DNA of 32,886 nucleotides from Anaerolineae bacterium (GTDB lineage: Bacteria; Chloroflexota; Anaerolineae; Aggregatilineales; Phototrophicaceae). Positions 16,339 to 24,945 of the stretch are shown here, one piece after another (positions within the stretch are counted from its first letter, which is position 1; each line of letters starts with the position of its first letter). A program made the translations under genes and the position numbers. Below the pieces are notes generated by a model, which worked only from the letters and a program-made list of their open reading frames with translations, did no database searches and was not told where the DNA came from. Location of the stretch: positions 1 to 32,886 of the forward strand of contig JALOOG010000038.1 of NCBI GenBank assembly GCA_025454525.1, written 5' to 3'.

Positions 16339-19101
16339 ATGCAGCAAGTGACACCCGCCCAAAATCCACCCCAAGACAAAGCGATCTGGTGGACGGTAAC
16401 ACCCGAAGAAGCGATCGATCTGTTAAAAACTGATCCCCTTCAAGGCCTCTCACAAGCGGAGGTGAGCCGACTTCAAGGGCTTCATGGCCCCAATACGCTA
16501 CCCGAAAAAGAAAAAGAAACCCTCTTACAAAGCCTCTTAGACGCATTCAAAGACCCCTTAGGCTTGGTCTTGACCGGGGCAGCGATCCTAAGCGCGATCA
16601 TCGGCATCATTGAAGGCAGCCCGACCGAATTACAACAAGCGGGTTGGATCATGGCGATTGTCGTGTTTATGACGTTGGTGAGCTTTTACACCGATTACTT
16701 TGCCGATCGCGAAATGGACAAGCTCAAAAGCCTACAGGTCGATCAGGCGACCGCGATTCGGGGCGGTGAGCGTGTGGTGATCGAGTCCAAGGCGCTTGTC
16801 CCTGGTGATGTGATCGTGTTAGGGCAAGGGGATAAAGTGCCGTCGGATGCACGCATTATCGAAGCCAACAACGCCACGGCCAACGAACAATTATTCACCG
16901 GAGAACCTTACGGAGTCGAAAAATCAGCCGCGATCACACTCTCATCCGATACACCGCTCTCACAACGTGCGAATATGGTGTTTGGGGGCAGCTTTATCAC
17001 TTCCGGCACGATCACCGCAGTGATCACTTCAATCGGCGTGGACACCGAGTTAGGGCGGATCTGGGAGATCTTGGTCAACACCGAAGAAGCGCCCACCCCC
17101 TTACAACAGCAGTTAGAGCAATTGGGCAAATTTTTATTGTTGGGGACATTGGTCGTCTGTGTGTTGGTGGTGACGATCTACGTCTTGGTGCAACAATACC
17201 CGATCTTAGAGGCGTTGGTGGTAGCGGTGGCCTTAGCGATCGCCTTCATCCCAGAGGCGTTAGGCGCGATCATCGTGATCGCTTTGGCCTTGGGCGCACG
17301 CGAAATGGTGAAAAAACAGACCATCATCCGCGAAAATTACGCCGCAGAGGGACTCGGATCGGTGAGTGTGGTCTGCACCGATAAAACCGGCACGATCACC
17401 TATGGCAATATGTCGGTGACGCATTTATGGGGCTTGGGAATCGGGGAAGTTGACCTCAAACAGCACCTTTGGACAGCCTTGAACAGCGACATCCAACGTT
17501 TGATCCACATTGCCCGTTATAACAACAACCTCAAAGATCCCACCGATAAGGCCTTAGGGGAATTGGTCACGATCGCCGGCCAACCGATTCTACCCGAATT
17601 ACGCGCACATCGGCGCTCCGAAGTGCCATTTGACAGCACCCGTAAGCGCATGTCCACCTTAGACGCGATTGAGGATCGTTTGGTGTTACAGGTCAAAGGC
17701 GCGCCGCAAGTGGTGTTACCGCTGTGTCGTGAGGCCTTACAAAACGGCGCGGTGATCCGGTTCACCGAACGCGATCGGCAAGCGACCTTAGACGAATTGC
17801 ATCGTTTTGAGAGCGAAGGCTATCGCGTTTTGGCGCTATGCTATCGCGATTGGCAAGAGGAGACCCGCGATCTCAATGCCGATGATGAGCGCGATCTGGT
17901 GTTTGCGGGACTCGTGGCGATCTCCGATCCGGCCCGGCCAGAAGTCCGCACCACCTTAGAGACGTTGCATCAAGCGGGCATTCAGGCCAAAATGATCACT
18001 GGGGATAGTCCAGTGACGGCCTTATCGATCGCCCGGGATATTCGGCTCAATAACCCGCGCATCGATCCCGTATTGGATGAAAGCTTGGTGATCACGGGGA
18101 CGCAATTAGCAGAAATGGTGAAAGCGGCCCAAGCCCGTCATCCCCAAGTGAGCAACTCGATCGCCGATCAGCTCAATGAGCAGGATCTGCAACGGATCTC
18201 GAGGGCCTTGGTGTTTTCGCGGGTGACACCAGAGGACAAAGTGACGATCGTCGCTGCCTTGCAACGTGCAGGAAAATTAGTGGCGATGGTGGGCGATGGG
18301 ATCAACGATGCGCCTGCGATCAAACAATCCAACGTCGGGATCGCGATGGTGTCTGGGACGGATCTGGCTAAGGCGGTGAGTCGCGCCGTGTTGACGGGTA
18401 CGTATGAGGCGATCGCGAGTGCGGTAGAAGTCGGTCGCACGATCTTGTATCGCGCCCGCTTGTATATTCACGCGCTTTTGAGTACCAATGGCGCGGAAGT
18501 CGGTGCGTTTATCGTGGCCGCGTTAGCCGGATTGCCAACCCCTTTGACGGCCGTACAATTGTTGGTGATCAACCTGTTAGGCGACTCATGGTTAAGCATC
18601 GCCCTAGCCACCGAAAAGGCCGAACCGGATGTGATGCAAAAGCCTCCCCGTCCGAAAAACGAGTCGGTGATCACACCGTATATGTGGTTCAGCATCGGCT
18701 TACAGAGTGTGATCACCACGATCATCATGATGATCGCATTTTTAGCGGCACGCGATCTCGCGATCGGGCAAGGCTTGACGGCCGAGGATCCCTTAACGCT
18801 CTCGCTGCAACAAACCGCGGTGTTTATTACGTTTATGGTGCAGAAGATCCTACGGAGCGCGTTCACCGCCCGCAGCTTGCGCTATAGCATCTTCCAGATC
18901 GGCGTATTGAGCAATCGTTGGAGCTTGATCGCCGCGGGGATCACGATCGGGATCGCTTTGTTAGCGATCAACGTCTTACCAGTGGGCATGACCGCGCCGC
19001 CCGCAGACTTCTTACCGTTATTATTCGGGTTGGGGGTGATCCCGCCGATCGTGGAAGAAGCGGTCAAATGGATTTTGCGCCGCAATGCCCAACGTCAATA
19101 A
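16339..19101 (+). CDS. P-type cation-transporting ATPase (type II, Ca2+/Mn2+ or related)
   Basis: A 920-aa inner-membrane pump. Order: cation-ATPase N-domain (about 15-80), M1-M2, actuator loop with TGEP (187-190), M3-M4 with PEAL (305-308), phosphorylated D348 in CTDKTGT, nucleotide site KGAP (453-456), hinge GDGIND (652-657), M5-M10. Expected ion ligands are partly kept: E306 in M4, N717 and E720 in M5, N745 and D749 in M6. The M4 motif is PEALGA rather than PEGLPA, and M6 reads NLLGD rather than NxxTDG, so specificity may differ from a standard calcium pump. AAGGAAAG precedes ATG 16339; an open frame from TTG 16195 is rejected. Confidence 0.92.
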   Translation: MQQVTPAQNPPQDKAIWWTVTPEEAIDLLKTDPLQGLSQAEVSRLQGLHGPNTLPEKEKETLLQSLLDAFKDPLGLVLTGAAILSAIIGIIEGSPTELQQAGWIMAIVVFMTLVSFYTDYFADREMDKLKSLQVDQATAIRGGERVVIESKALVPGDVIVLGQGDKVPSDARIIEANNATANEQLFTGEPYGVEKSAAITLSSDTPLSQRANMVFGGSFITSGTITAVITSIGVDTELGRIWEILVNTEEAPTPLQQQLEQLGKFLLLGTLVVCVLVVTIYVLVQQYPILEALVVAVALAIAFIPEALGAIIVIALALGAREMVKKQTIIRENYAAEGLGSVSVVCTDKTGTITYGNMSVTHLWGLGIGEVDLKQHLWTALNSDIQRLIHIARYNNNLKDPTDKALGELVTIAGQPILPELRAHRRSEVPFDSTRKRMSTLDAIEDRLVLQVKGAPQVVLPLCREALQNGAVIRFTERDRQATLDELHRFESEGYRVLALCYRDWQEETRDLNADDERDLVFAGLVAISDPARPEVRTTLETLHQAGIQAKMITGDSPVTALSIARDIRLNNPRIDPVLDESLVITGTQLAEMVKAAQARHPQVSNSIADQLNEQDLQRISRALVFSRVTPEDKVTIVAALQRAGKLVAMVGDGINDAPAIKQSNVGIAMVSGTDLAKAVSRAVLTGTYEAIASAVEVGRTILYRARLYIHALLSTNGAEVGAFIVAALAGLPTPLTAVQLLVINLLGDSWLSIALATEKAEPDVMQKPPRPKNESVITPYMWFSIGLQSVITTIIMMIAFLAARDLAIGQGLTAEDPLTLSLQQTAVFITFMVQKILRSAFTARSLRYSIFQIGVLSNRWSLIAAGITIGIALLAINVLPVGMTAPPADFLPLLFGLGVIPPIVEEAVKWILRRNAQRQ

Positions 19102-19108
19102 CTGTAAC

Positions 19109-19127
19109 AGGGCGCTTGATGCGCCCT
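19109..19127. terminator. Hairpin terminator between convergent genes
   Basis: AGGGCGC and GCGCCCT form a perfect 7-bp stem with a TTGAT loop, 8 bp after the ATPase stop and 10 bp before the end of the convergent lipoprotein gene. A weak T-rich stretch follows. Confidence 0.65.
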
Positions 19128-19136
19128 ATATCTGAT

Positions 19137-19622
19137 TTATGGCAACACTTCAAGGTCAAAAAAGACCGCATCCCACGCGCTGATCTGTAAGCGATAGGTG
19201 CCGGGGGCGGTATCAGCGGGAATGGTGATCTGGAGATCACAAGTATAACCACAACGTACTCCCGGTAACGCGGTGTTATTCAGGCTGATGCGGACAAACC
19301 GAGTCATCGCTTCGGCCGTGGCGATATTCGGTGTCAGGATGATGCTCTCGCTTTCTCCGGCACAACGCCGTTCTTGTGCGTTTATCATCATGCCACCATT
19401 AAACGCCACGTTGATCACCTCTCCGGCTCTGGCTTGGGCCGGTGGGGGGGTGGTGACTTCGGTGTTGACCAACATCTCACCCGTTGGCAACGGGCTAAAG
19501 GTGCAATCTGGGGTAGGAGTCGCGGCCGCCCGACGCGGATCAGGTGCGGGCGCGGACGGCGTACAGGCGGTGAACACCACCCCGCATCCCAACAAGAGTA
19601 GCAGCCAAGTGATCGGTTTCAT
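19137..19622 (-). CDS. Small secreted lipoprotein of unknown function
   Basis: A 161-aa protein with a lipoprotein signal peptide: a hydrophobic run LLLLLGCGVVF then lipobox FTAC, giving acylated C20 or so. After a Pro/Ala-rich linker comes one beta-sandwich-like domain with paired cysteines (CTF, RRCAG, RCGYTC) and a C-terminal strand pattern APGTYRLQISAWDAVFFDLEVLP like an Ig/CARDB fold. GGAGG lies ten bases before ATG 19622; a TTG two codons earlier is too close to it. It is divergent from nothing and ends against the ATPase gene; function is unknown. Confidence 0.75.
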   Translation of the reverse strand: MKPITWLLLLLGCGVVFTACTPSAPAPDPRRAAATPTPDCTFSPLPTGEMLVNTEVTTPPPAQARAGEVINVAFNGGMMINAQERRCAGESESIILTPNIATAEAMTRFVRISLNNTALPGVRCGYTCDLQITIPADTAPGTYRLQISAWDAVFFDLEVLP

Positions 19623-19694
19623 CGTCAAGTTACCTCCAGGTCATGGTATATCCAAGTTTGACGCTGACTATAACACCGATCTCGCTCCCCTTGT

Positions 19695-21611
19695 TCAACG
19701 ATTTGCCAACGCGATCCCTACGTCCTCTACACGGGCGAAGCGATCTTGGGGGTTTTTAGCCAAACAGCGCATCACCGTATACACCGCTGCTTCTGAGAGA
19801 TCCGGCACACGATCCCGCGGATTCGGTGGTGGTTGATAGACATGGGCGAACAATACCTTAGCGATCCCGCCAGCAAAGGGCAATTCCCCCGTGAGCATCT
19901 CGTATAACACCACGCCAAGCGCGTAAATATCGGCGCGAGCATCGATCAAACCCGATTCTTGGATCTGTTCGGGGGACATATAATCGATGGTGCCGATTGC
20001 GCCGACTCCGGTGATCGTGGTCGCAGTGGTTTGCCGGGTGTTGAAAGCGATCCCAAAGTCCGTGAGGATCACCTGATAATGTTCGCCGTCGGGTTTGAGG
20101 CGTAACAAGATATTCGACGGCTTGATGTCACGATGCACAATGCCGCGCTCATGCAAGACCATTAACCCGGCACAGATCTGTTCTAGGATATTGAGCGCGT
20201 CCTCTAACGAAAGCCGGCCGCGCGTTCTAAGGAGCTTTTGTAAGGTCTCACCGCGCACATATTCTAAAGCCACATAAGCGATCCCGCTTTCCACCCCATA
20301 TCCATAACAGCGCACGATGTTTGGATGATCTAAGGACTGCACTAAATGTCCCTCTTGCAACAATCGGGAGGCGAGGTCATTGTCACTTAACGTTTTTTCC
20401 GGAGGCAGGAGCTTGATCGCGGCCTTGCGCTCCCCAATTTCACCCAGATAAACCTCGCCCATACCGCCTCGCCCGATCACCCCACCCAACGTAAAACCAC
20501 CCACCACGTATCCGGTATACAGGCCCGGATTAGCGATCTGGATCTCACGCGATCCTTGTAACAATTGGTTGAAGTCAAAACGAAATCCGTATAACTCGCG
20601 ATCCACCCACCGGATCACCGCATGACGCAAGGGGTTAAACAACAGGCCGATCAAGATCGAAGGCAACACCCAACTAAACGTCTGTGGCGCACTGAACACC
20701 AACCGTAACGCGCTATGCACGATCAACCATAACACCACAAACCCGCCTAGCGTTAAAATGCCTACAAGGGCATACACCAGCACCCGATGAATATAGGCGT
20801 TGATGTCATAGAGACGGTAACGGGTGATCGCCACAATCAACGATATAGCCAAGACGATCCCGCCGATCTCATCAATGCCTGCGGTGATCACAAACCAATC
20901 GGACGGCACGATCACATAGGCGATCTGCCCGATCAATAACGCGAGGATCGCGACCACCGCTCCGAATAACACCCATTTCATTTGATGTTGGTAGATCGAA
21001 TTGCCCCGCCGATACCGTTGATATTGTGCGATAAAACCGATCACCCACACCACAGTAAACGGGAAAAATAAGGCCAAGTGGTTGATGCCCTGACTTTGGA
21101 TATAAATGCGAGCGACCTCACACCCCAAATAGACAAACAACAACGCCGGACTCCAACGCGGGTAAAATTGCCCGTCCGGTAAGATAAATAACACCAACGC
21201 GGCCAATACCGAAGTAAGCAGTGCCAAAAGGATCACCGGCATTTGCAGATCGGGGCGTGCCGTCACCACCTCGATATATGCGCCGCTCAAATTTGCGCCT
21301 AACAACGCCCAGACCATGCCGACGATGATCGGCACAATATCCATTGAACGGATCACTAAGGTGATCGCTAACCCGATAAAACACAATTCCCCGAACCGTC
21401 GGATGAGCGATCGCACGATCGCTAACCCGTCTGGCGTAATGCCTAAATTGAGCAAAGTCGGGCTGTTTTGAACCCCATTGACCACAAACTGATAAAACAG
21501 CGGAATATTGATCGCGATTAACCAGAGACTCGCCACAATCACACCGAATCCGATCGCACGCATCACATATAGAAACAAGGGGTTGATGAATTGCGTTTGA
21601 GATGAGGACAT
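19695..21611 (-). CDS. Membrane sensor fused to Ser/Thr protein kinase
   Basis: A 638-aa protein. Residues 1-330 hold about nine membrane spans ending in the block RLYDINAYIHRVLVYALVG and FNPLRHAVIRWVDRELYGF, which closely resembles the membrane sensor of a class of actinobacterial and chloroflexal histidine kinases. Residues 371-638 are a Hanks-type kinase: GRGGMGEV glycine loop (380-387), K400 in AIK, HRDIKPSN (493-500) with catalytic D495, DFG (518-520), and MSPEQ. All key residues are present, so it should be active. ATG 21611 has AGGTGA seven bases upstream; an open frame to 21746 lacks domain content. The kinase lies at the C-terminus, opposite to the usual PknB order. Confidence 0.88.
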   Translation of the reverse strand: MSSSQTQFINPLFLYVMRAIGFGVIVASLWLIAINIPLFYQFVVNGVQNSPTLLNLGITPDGLAIVRSLIRRFGELCFIGLAITLVIRSMDIVPIIVGMVWALLGANLSGAYIEVVTARPDLQMPVILLALLTSVLAALVLFILPDGQFYPRWSPALLFVYLGCEVARIYIQSQGINHLALFFPFTVVWVIGFIAQYQRYRRGNSIYQHQMKWVLFGAVVAILALLIGQIAYVIVPSDWFVITAGIDEIGGIVLAISLIVAITRYRLYDINAYIHRVLVYALVGILTLGGFVVLWLIVHSALRLVFSAPQTFSWVLPSILIGLLFNPLRHAVIRWVDRELYGFRFDFNQLLQGSREIQIANPGLYTGYVVGGFTLGGVIGRGGMGEVYLGEIGERKAAIKLLPPEKTLSDNDLASRLLQEGHLVQSLDHPNIVRCYGYGVESGIAYVALEYVRGETLQKLLRTRGRLSLEDALNILEQICAGLMVLHERGIVHRDIKPSNILLRLKPDGEHYQVILTDFGIAFNTRQTTATTITGVGAIGTIDYMSPEQIQESGLIDARADIYALGVVLYEMLTGELPFAGGIAKVLFAHVYQPPPNPRDRVPDLSEAAVYTVMRCLAKNPQDRFARVEDVGIALANR

Positions 21612-21639
21612 CCGTGTGTCACCTGACCTATAAGAGCTG

Positions 21640-21656
21640 CTTATTTGAACAATAAG
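21640..21656. promoter_or_regulatory. Inverted repeat in the divergent kinase/DUF2892 promoter region
   Basis: CTTATT-TGAAC-AATAAG has perfect 6-bp arms in the 122-bp gap between divergent genes. A second short one, GGTGA-GA-TCACC, lies at 21708-21719 just before the DUF2892 ribosome site. Either could be an operator. Confidence 0.3.
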
Positions 21657-21733
21657 TAAAGCACATTCAGAGAATTTGGGCAAAGCGTTTACACTAGCAT
21701 TAACGCTGGTGAGATCACCTAGGAGAAAACAAC

Positions 21734-21955
21734 ATGGCATTCGCAAAATTTATGGCCGGCCCAATTGGACGCGGTGTACGGATTATCGCAGGTGTGTTCT
21801 TGATCGCATTCGGTTTATTGGGGGTCGGTGATGTGGCCGGGTGGTTATTGGCCGCAGTGGGCATCCTCCCGATCTTAGCAGGGGTATTGAATGTGTGTTT
21901 GATCGCACCGTTGATCGGCGCGCCATTTTCTGGACAACAAGCGCTGAAGCAATAA
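21734..21955 (+). CDS. DUF2892 small inner-membrane protein
   Basis: A 73-aa protein with two hydrophobic segments (about residues 16-33 and 36-60) and the DUF2892 pattern: GRGVRIIAGVFLIAFGLLG, a central W, then ILPILAGVLNVCLIAPLIG. Members occur alone or joined to rhodanese domains (E. coli YgaP C-terminus). The conserved Cys is C55. AGGAG lies nine bases upstream of ATG. It ends 4 bp before the convergent gene. Function is unknown, perhaps in sulfur or membrane stress biology. Confidence 0.82.
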   Translation: MAFAKFMAGPIGRGVRIIAGVFLIAFGLLGVGDVAGWLLAAVGILPILAGVLNVCLIAPLIGAPFSGQQALKQ

Positions 21956-21959
21956 TCGA

Positions 21960-22388
21960 TTAAGGTCGATAATTGCGGATCAAGTTGCTTAACTGCTCAA
22001 GTTCTTCAGCGGGGAAACTATACCCCGTGATCTGTAGGTATTCGGCGGGTGTGATCTGGGATTCTAACCGGGTTAATGCCCGCCAAAACACCTTACACAA
22101 GTCGAGTCGGGAAGTTTCGATGATACCCCACACATCCGATCCACTGGTTAAACGAAATTTGAGCGGGGAATCGCCTTCAAAGTGGAAGGTGTAAATGGTG
22201 GGGAGCAGATACCACACGACATGCAAATTAGAGTGTCCACGCATCATATTCACTAAAGCGCGGGTGAGATCACGAATTGAATCGTGCCAATGATGTGTCG
22301 GTGAAAAATACAGCCGTTGTTCCTCAAATTCGATCTCAACATACAAGCGCCATTCACGAATCGGAAAATTTGCGTTGAGGTTGGTCAT
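21960..22388 (-). CDS. Hypothetical protein, 142 aa
   Basis: A soluble 142-aa protein I cannot assign to a named family. It has a beta-rich first half (REWRLYVEIEFEEQRLYFSP, VVWYLLPTIYTFHFEG) and a helical C-terminus (PAEELEQLSNLIRNY). It has no signal peptide and no catalytic motif. Its ATG shares one base with the stop of the hydrolase gene upstream (TGATG), so the two are translationally coupled and probably work in the same process. Confidence 0.7.
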   Translation of the reverse strand: MTNLNANFPIREWRLYVEIEFEEQRLYFSPTHHWHDSIRDLTRALVNMMRGHSNLHVVWYLLPTIYTFHFEGDSPLKFRLTSGSDVWGIIETSRLDLCKVFWRALTRLESQITPAEYLQITGYSFPAEELEQLSNLIRNYRP

Positions 22389-23029
22389 CAGGTTTCCTCG
22401 TTGGTGTGTTGTAAGAGCCAGTCATAAAGGGCTGCGTCCGCATACACTTTGGCGCTATGCCCTTGATCGGGGTGGATTGTCAAGGATGCGTCTCCGCCAC
22501 ACTCGCTAAACAATGTCTCTAACTGATAGGCGTGACTGACCGGGATGATCGTGTCCTGTTCCCCATGAAAGATCCACACGGGCAGATCTTTCATACCACA
22601 CAGTTCGGCCTCAAATTCGGTTTCCGACGGGGTATACGCACAGACCGAAGCCATTGCCGCGAACCGGGCCGGGTGTCTGGAGGCGATCAACCATGCGCCC
22701 GCGCCGCCCATGCTAAAACCGGTTAAATATTGTCGAGCCGGATCTACGGGGTAAGTGGCGCAAATGTGGTCACAGAGCGCGATCACCGCATCAGTTTGCT
22801 CACCCCAATGGCTGTTGGCCGGACATTGCGGCGACAGCACGACAAACGGAAATTCAGGACGATCATCCAAGAATTTCGGCAAACCATGCTTTTTAACCCA
22901 CTCAGGATTATCTCCTGACTCGCCTCGACCGTGCAGGAACACGATGAAGGGATGCAAGGTCTGTTGATCGCCCGTGGGTGGTAAATGGAGCCAATAAGCG
23001 AGTGGAGGTGCTGGGTACATCTGTTGCAT
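22388..23029 (-). CDS. Alpha/beta hydrolase, phospholipase/carboxylesterase type
   Basis: A 213-aa cytoplasmic hydrolase with the nucleophile elbow GFSMGG (S106), acid D159 in HGEQDTIIP and histidine H191 in DQGHS. The oxyanion segment is FLHGRGESGD. It matches compact esterases (PlpD/YpfH or feruloyl-esterase-like). ATG 23029 is preceded by AAGGA at six bases; a GTG codon just before it is an alternative. It is first in a two-gene operon with the 142-aa unknown protein. The substrate is not predictable beyond an ester. Confidence 0.87.
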   Translation of the reverse strand: MQQMYPAPPLAYWLHLPPTGDQQTLHPFIVFLHGRGESGDNPEWVKKHGLPKFLDDRPEFPFVVLSPQCPANSHWGEQTDAVIALCDHICATYPVDPARQYLTGFSMGGAGAWLIASRHPARFAAMASVCAYTPSETEFEAELCGMKDLPVWIFHGEQDTIIPVSHAYQLETLFSECGGDASLTIHPDQGHSAKVYADAALYDWLLQHTNEET

Positions 23030-23067
23030 CACGAATCCTTAGGTATGATCGTGCAGCGTTGGTTAAG

Positions 23068-23096
23068 ATTATGAACACTTTTTCCTAAATAGGCAA
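23068..23096 (-). promoter_or_regulatory. Sigma-70 type promoter of the hydrolase operon
   Basis: On the minus strand TTGCCT (23091-23096), 17 bp, CATAAT (23068-23073); start of RNA about 32 bp before the hydrolase ATG. Confidence 0.5.
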
Positions 23097-23110
23097 ATAA
23101 ACCTGTGTTT

Positions 23111-23124
23111 TTAGGTTAACCTAA
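23111..23124. promoter_or_regulatory. 14-bp perfect palindrome
   Basis: TTAGGTTAACCTAA overlaps the stop codon of the TPR-like gene and lies just upstream of the hydrolase promoter. It could be an operator for the hydrolase operon or a weak terminator hairpin; no T tract follows. Confidence 0.35.
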
Positions 23125-23487
23125 CACACTAAAATAGGTAGACATCACCGCAAACAACACCCCAAAGATCAACAACCAAAGCGCGATAAAGGCCAGATCG
23201 CGATAAAATCGGTAGCGATTACGCCGCTGTTCCATCTGCATTTCCGACTCGCGCAAGCGATACAACGCCCCCGCCGCATGGGTATTGCGCGGATTCACAC
23301 GCAAGACATTATCTAAGCAAACCGAACTTTGATCGATCGAATCGACCGCCACGCTCATCCATAGCCACGCATCCTCAAAATCACCATCTTCTTGAATCAA
23401 TTGGCGTAAGAGGGATCGGGCTTCTTCGCGGCGGTCTAACTTGATCAATTCGATCGCGTCTAACAAGCGATCAATCCGGTCTTCCAT
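23116..23487 (-). CDS. TPR-like protein with C-terminal membrane anchor
   Basis: A 123-aa protein. Residues 5-75 form about two TPR-like helical hairpins (AIELIKLDRREEARSLLRQL, then EDAWLWMSVAV and CLDNVLRVNPRNTHAAGAL). A basic linker and one membrane span at about 95-117 follow, with the C-terminus short. It begins 8 bp after the ABC ATPase stop, so both are in one operon, and it may tether or regulate that ATPase. The ribosome site is weak, which suggests coupling to the upstream gene. Confidence 0.75.
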   Translation of the reverse strand: MEDRIDRLLDAIELIKLDRREEARSLLRQLIQEDGDFEDAWLWMSVAVDSIDQSSVCLDNVLRVNPRNTHAAGALYRLRESEMQMEQRRNRYRFYRDLAFIALWLLIFGVLFAVMSTYFSVLG

Positions 23488-23495
23488 GTTGGCGT

Positions 23496-24452
23496 TTAGC
23501 TCACGATCCCTTTGGTGACTTTCATGAAAACCGATTCAAGGTCTTTGATCTCCTCGGTGAACCCTAACACCGAGATCTGGGCCGTGCTAAGCGCCTGATT
23601 CAAGGCGGCCACCGCGTCATCATCCCCAGTAAAATCGATACGCACCCGTGAACGCCCACCTTTTGGCTCTAAGATCTCTACGCCGATCACATCCGTCATC
23701 GCCGAGACAACAGACTTGACCTTTTCGGCTGCCTCTTGATCTTTTACGGTGACGATCAGCTCACGATGCGGTTGGAATTGGGCTTTCATCTCGTTCATGC
23801 TGCCTTGCATCACCATTTTACCCGCTTCGACAATGCCGATGTGGGTGCAGATGTTTTCTACGTCCGGTAGGATATGGGTGGAGAAAAAGATCGTCTTGCC
23901 CATCTTGGAGAGTTCCACCATCAACTCGCGGATCTCAATGCGGGCGGCGGGATCTAACCCAGACGCGGGTTCATCTAAGATCAACACTTGCGGATCATGG
24001 GCTAAGGTGCGCGCTAGGGATAAGCGTTGTTTCATCCCGCGACTCAACTTATCGACCATATCTTCGCGCCGATGCGAGAGATTGACCAATTCCAGCAGAT
24101 CCCCGACCAAGCGTTTACGCTCATTTTCGGCGATGTCATAACAGGCGGCGAAAAAGTCCAAGTATTCCCACACGCGCAAATCGTCATAAACGCCAAATTC
24201 ATCGGGCATGTAACCAATCGCACGGCGTACCGCCCGTTGATCTTGTAACACCGAATGCCCACCCACCCAAGCTTGCCCCTCGCTGGGACGAGTGAGGGTG
24301 GTCAACATCCGCATCGTGGTGGTTTTGCCCGCGCCATTCGGGCCGACGAAGCCATAAATCGACCCGCTTGGCACTTCAAGCGATAGGCCATCAACAGCAG
24401 TAAACCGACCGAAGCGTTTGACCAAATCTCGTGTTTCAATAATGAAATCCAT
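23496..24452 (-). CDS. ABC transporter ATP-binding protein
   Basis: A 318-aa ATPase of the ABC-2 exporter type. Walker A GPNGAGKTT, signature LSRGMKQR, Walker B VLILDEPASGLDP and switch STHILPDVE are all intact. A C-terminal accessory domain of about 90 residues is present. ATG 24452 fits the family start, with AGGAC about 11 bases upstream; a TTG at 24473 is the longer alternative. No ABC permease is encoded beside it: the next gene is a TPR-like membrane protein and the upstream side is decayed sequence. The permease may be elsewhere or lost. Confidence 0.9.
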   Translation of the reverse strand: MDFIIETRDLVKRFGRFTAVDGLSLEVPSGSIYGFVGPNGAGKTTTMRMLTTLTRPSEGQAWVGGHSVLQDQRAVRRAIGYMPDEFGVYDDLRVWEYLDFFAACYDIAENERKRLVGDLLELVNLSHRREDMVDKLSRGMKQRLSLARTLAHDPQVLILDEPASGLDPAARIEIRELMVELSKMGKTIFFSTHILPDVENICTHIGIVEAGKMVMQGSMNEMKAQFQPHRELIVTVKDQEAAEKVKSVVSAMTDVIGVEILEPKGGRSRVRIDFTGDDDAVAALNQALSTAQISVLGFTEEIKDLESVFMKVTKGIVS

Positions 24453-24736
24453 AGGAAGGTTTGTCCTACACAACTTATTTTCTTTAAATATACACGAGAT
24501 TTAACCCAACATCTACCTAGATGAATCGGTAGGGCAAACGAATCAAAAATACGAAAGCAATCATATTTATATCTAATTCCGATGATCCAATGATTACCCC
24601 GCGCTTATAGATGACCTTAGAGCCAACATGGGTGGATTTGAATGATTTTTATCTTATGTTTAATGTGTCATTATTGCATAAACATTTAGACATATTTCAG
24701 TGGTTCATCTTAGAAATAGTTTAAGAAGTAGCTATC
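24453..24736. other. AT-rich non-coding stretch
   Basis: No ORF of note and no clear hairpin. It is clearly richer in A and T than its surroundings. It separates the ABC ATPase promoter from decayed coding sequence. Confidence 0.5.
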
Positions 24737-24934
24737 CTCAAACCGATCTTTGAAACCAACACCGTCGCCCGTTCCGATAGCAGCGTGGGTTTTAGTTATT
24801 TATCGGATCAACCATTCAGTGGTTTACAAATGACGCTCTGAAATTGATTTATCATTAATTCAAGCACTTAAAACACGTATGGGAGCATTGGCGCTTCAAA
24901 TCGCTCAAATCTTGACACAAATTACTCCGCCATA
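24737..24934 (+). pseudogene. Decayed coding fragments, possibly of a HEAT-like protein
   Basis: Two short coding-like stretches in different frames: one ending at the TGA at 24839 (FETNTVARSDSSVGFSYLSD and on), the other running to the TAA at 24932 (SLIQALKTRMGALALQIAQI). The second has HEAT-repeat-like spacing. Neither has a start. I read them as remains of one or two genes; the assignment is weak. Confidence 0.3.
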
Positions 24935-24945
24935 AGGAGGAGATT

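Noticed and set aside
16089-16379. Minus-strand 96-codon ORF over the ATPase leader
   Set aside because: Low-complexity translation, no ribosome site, and it overlaps the leader and ATPase start.
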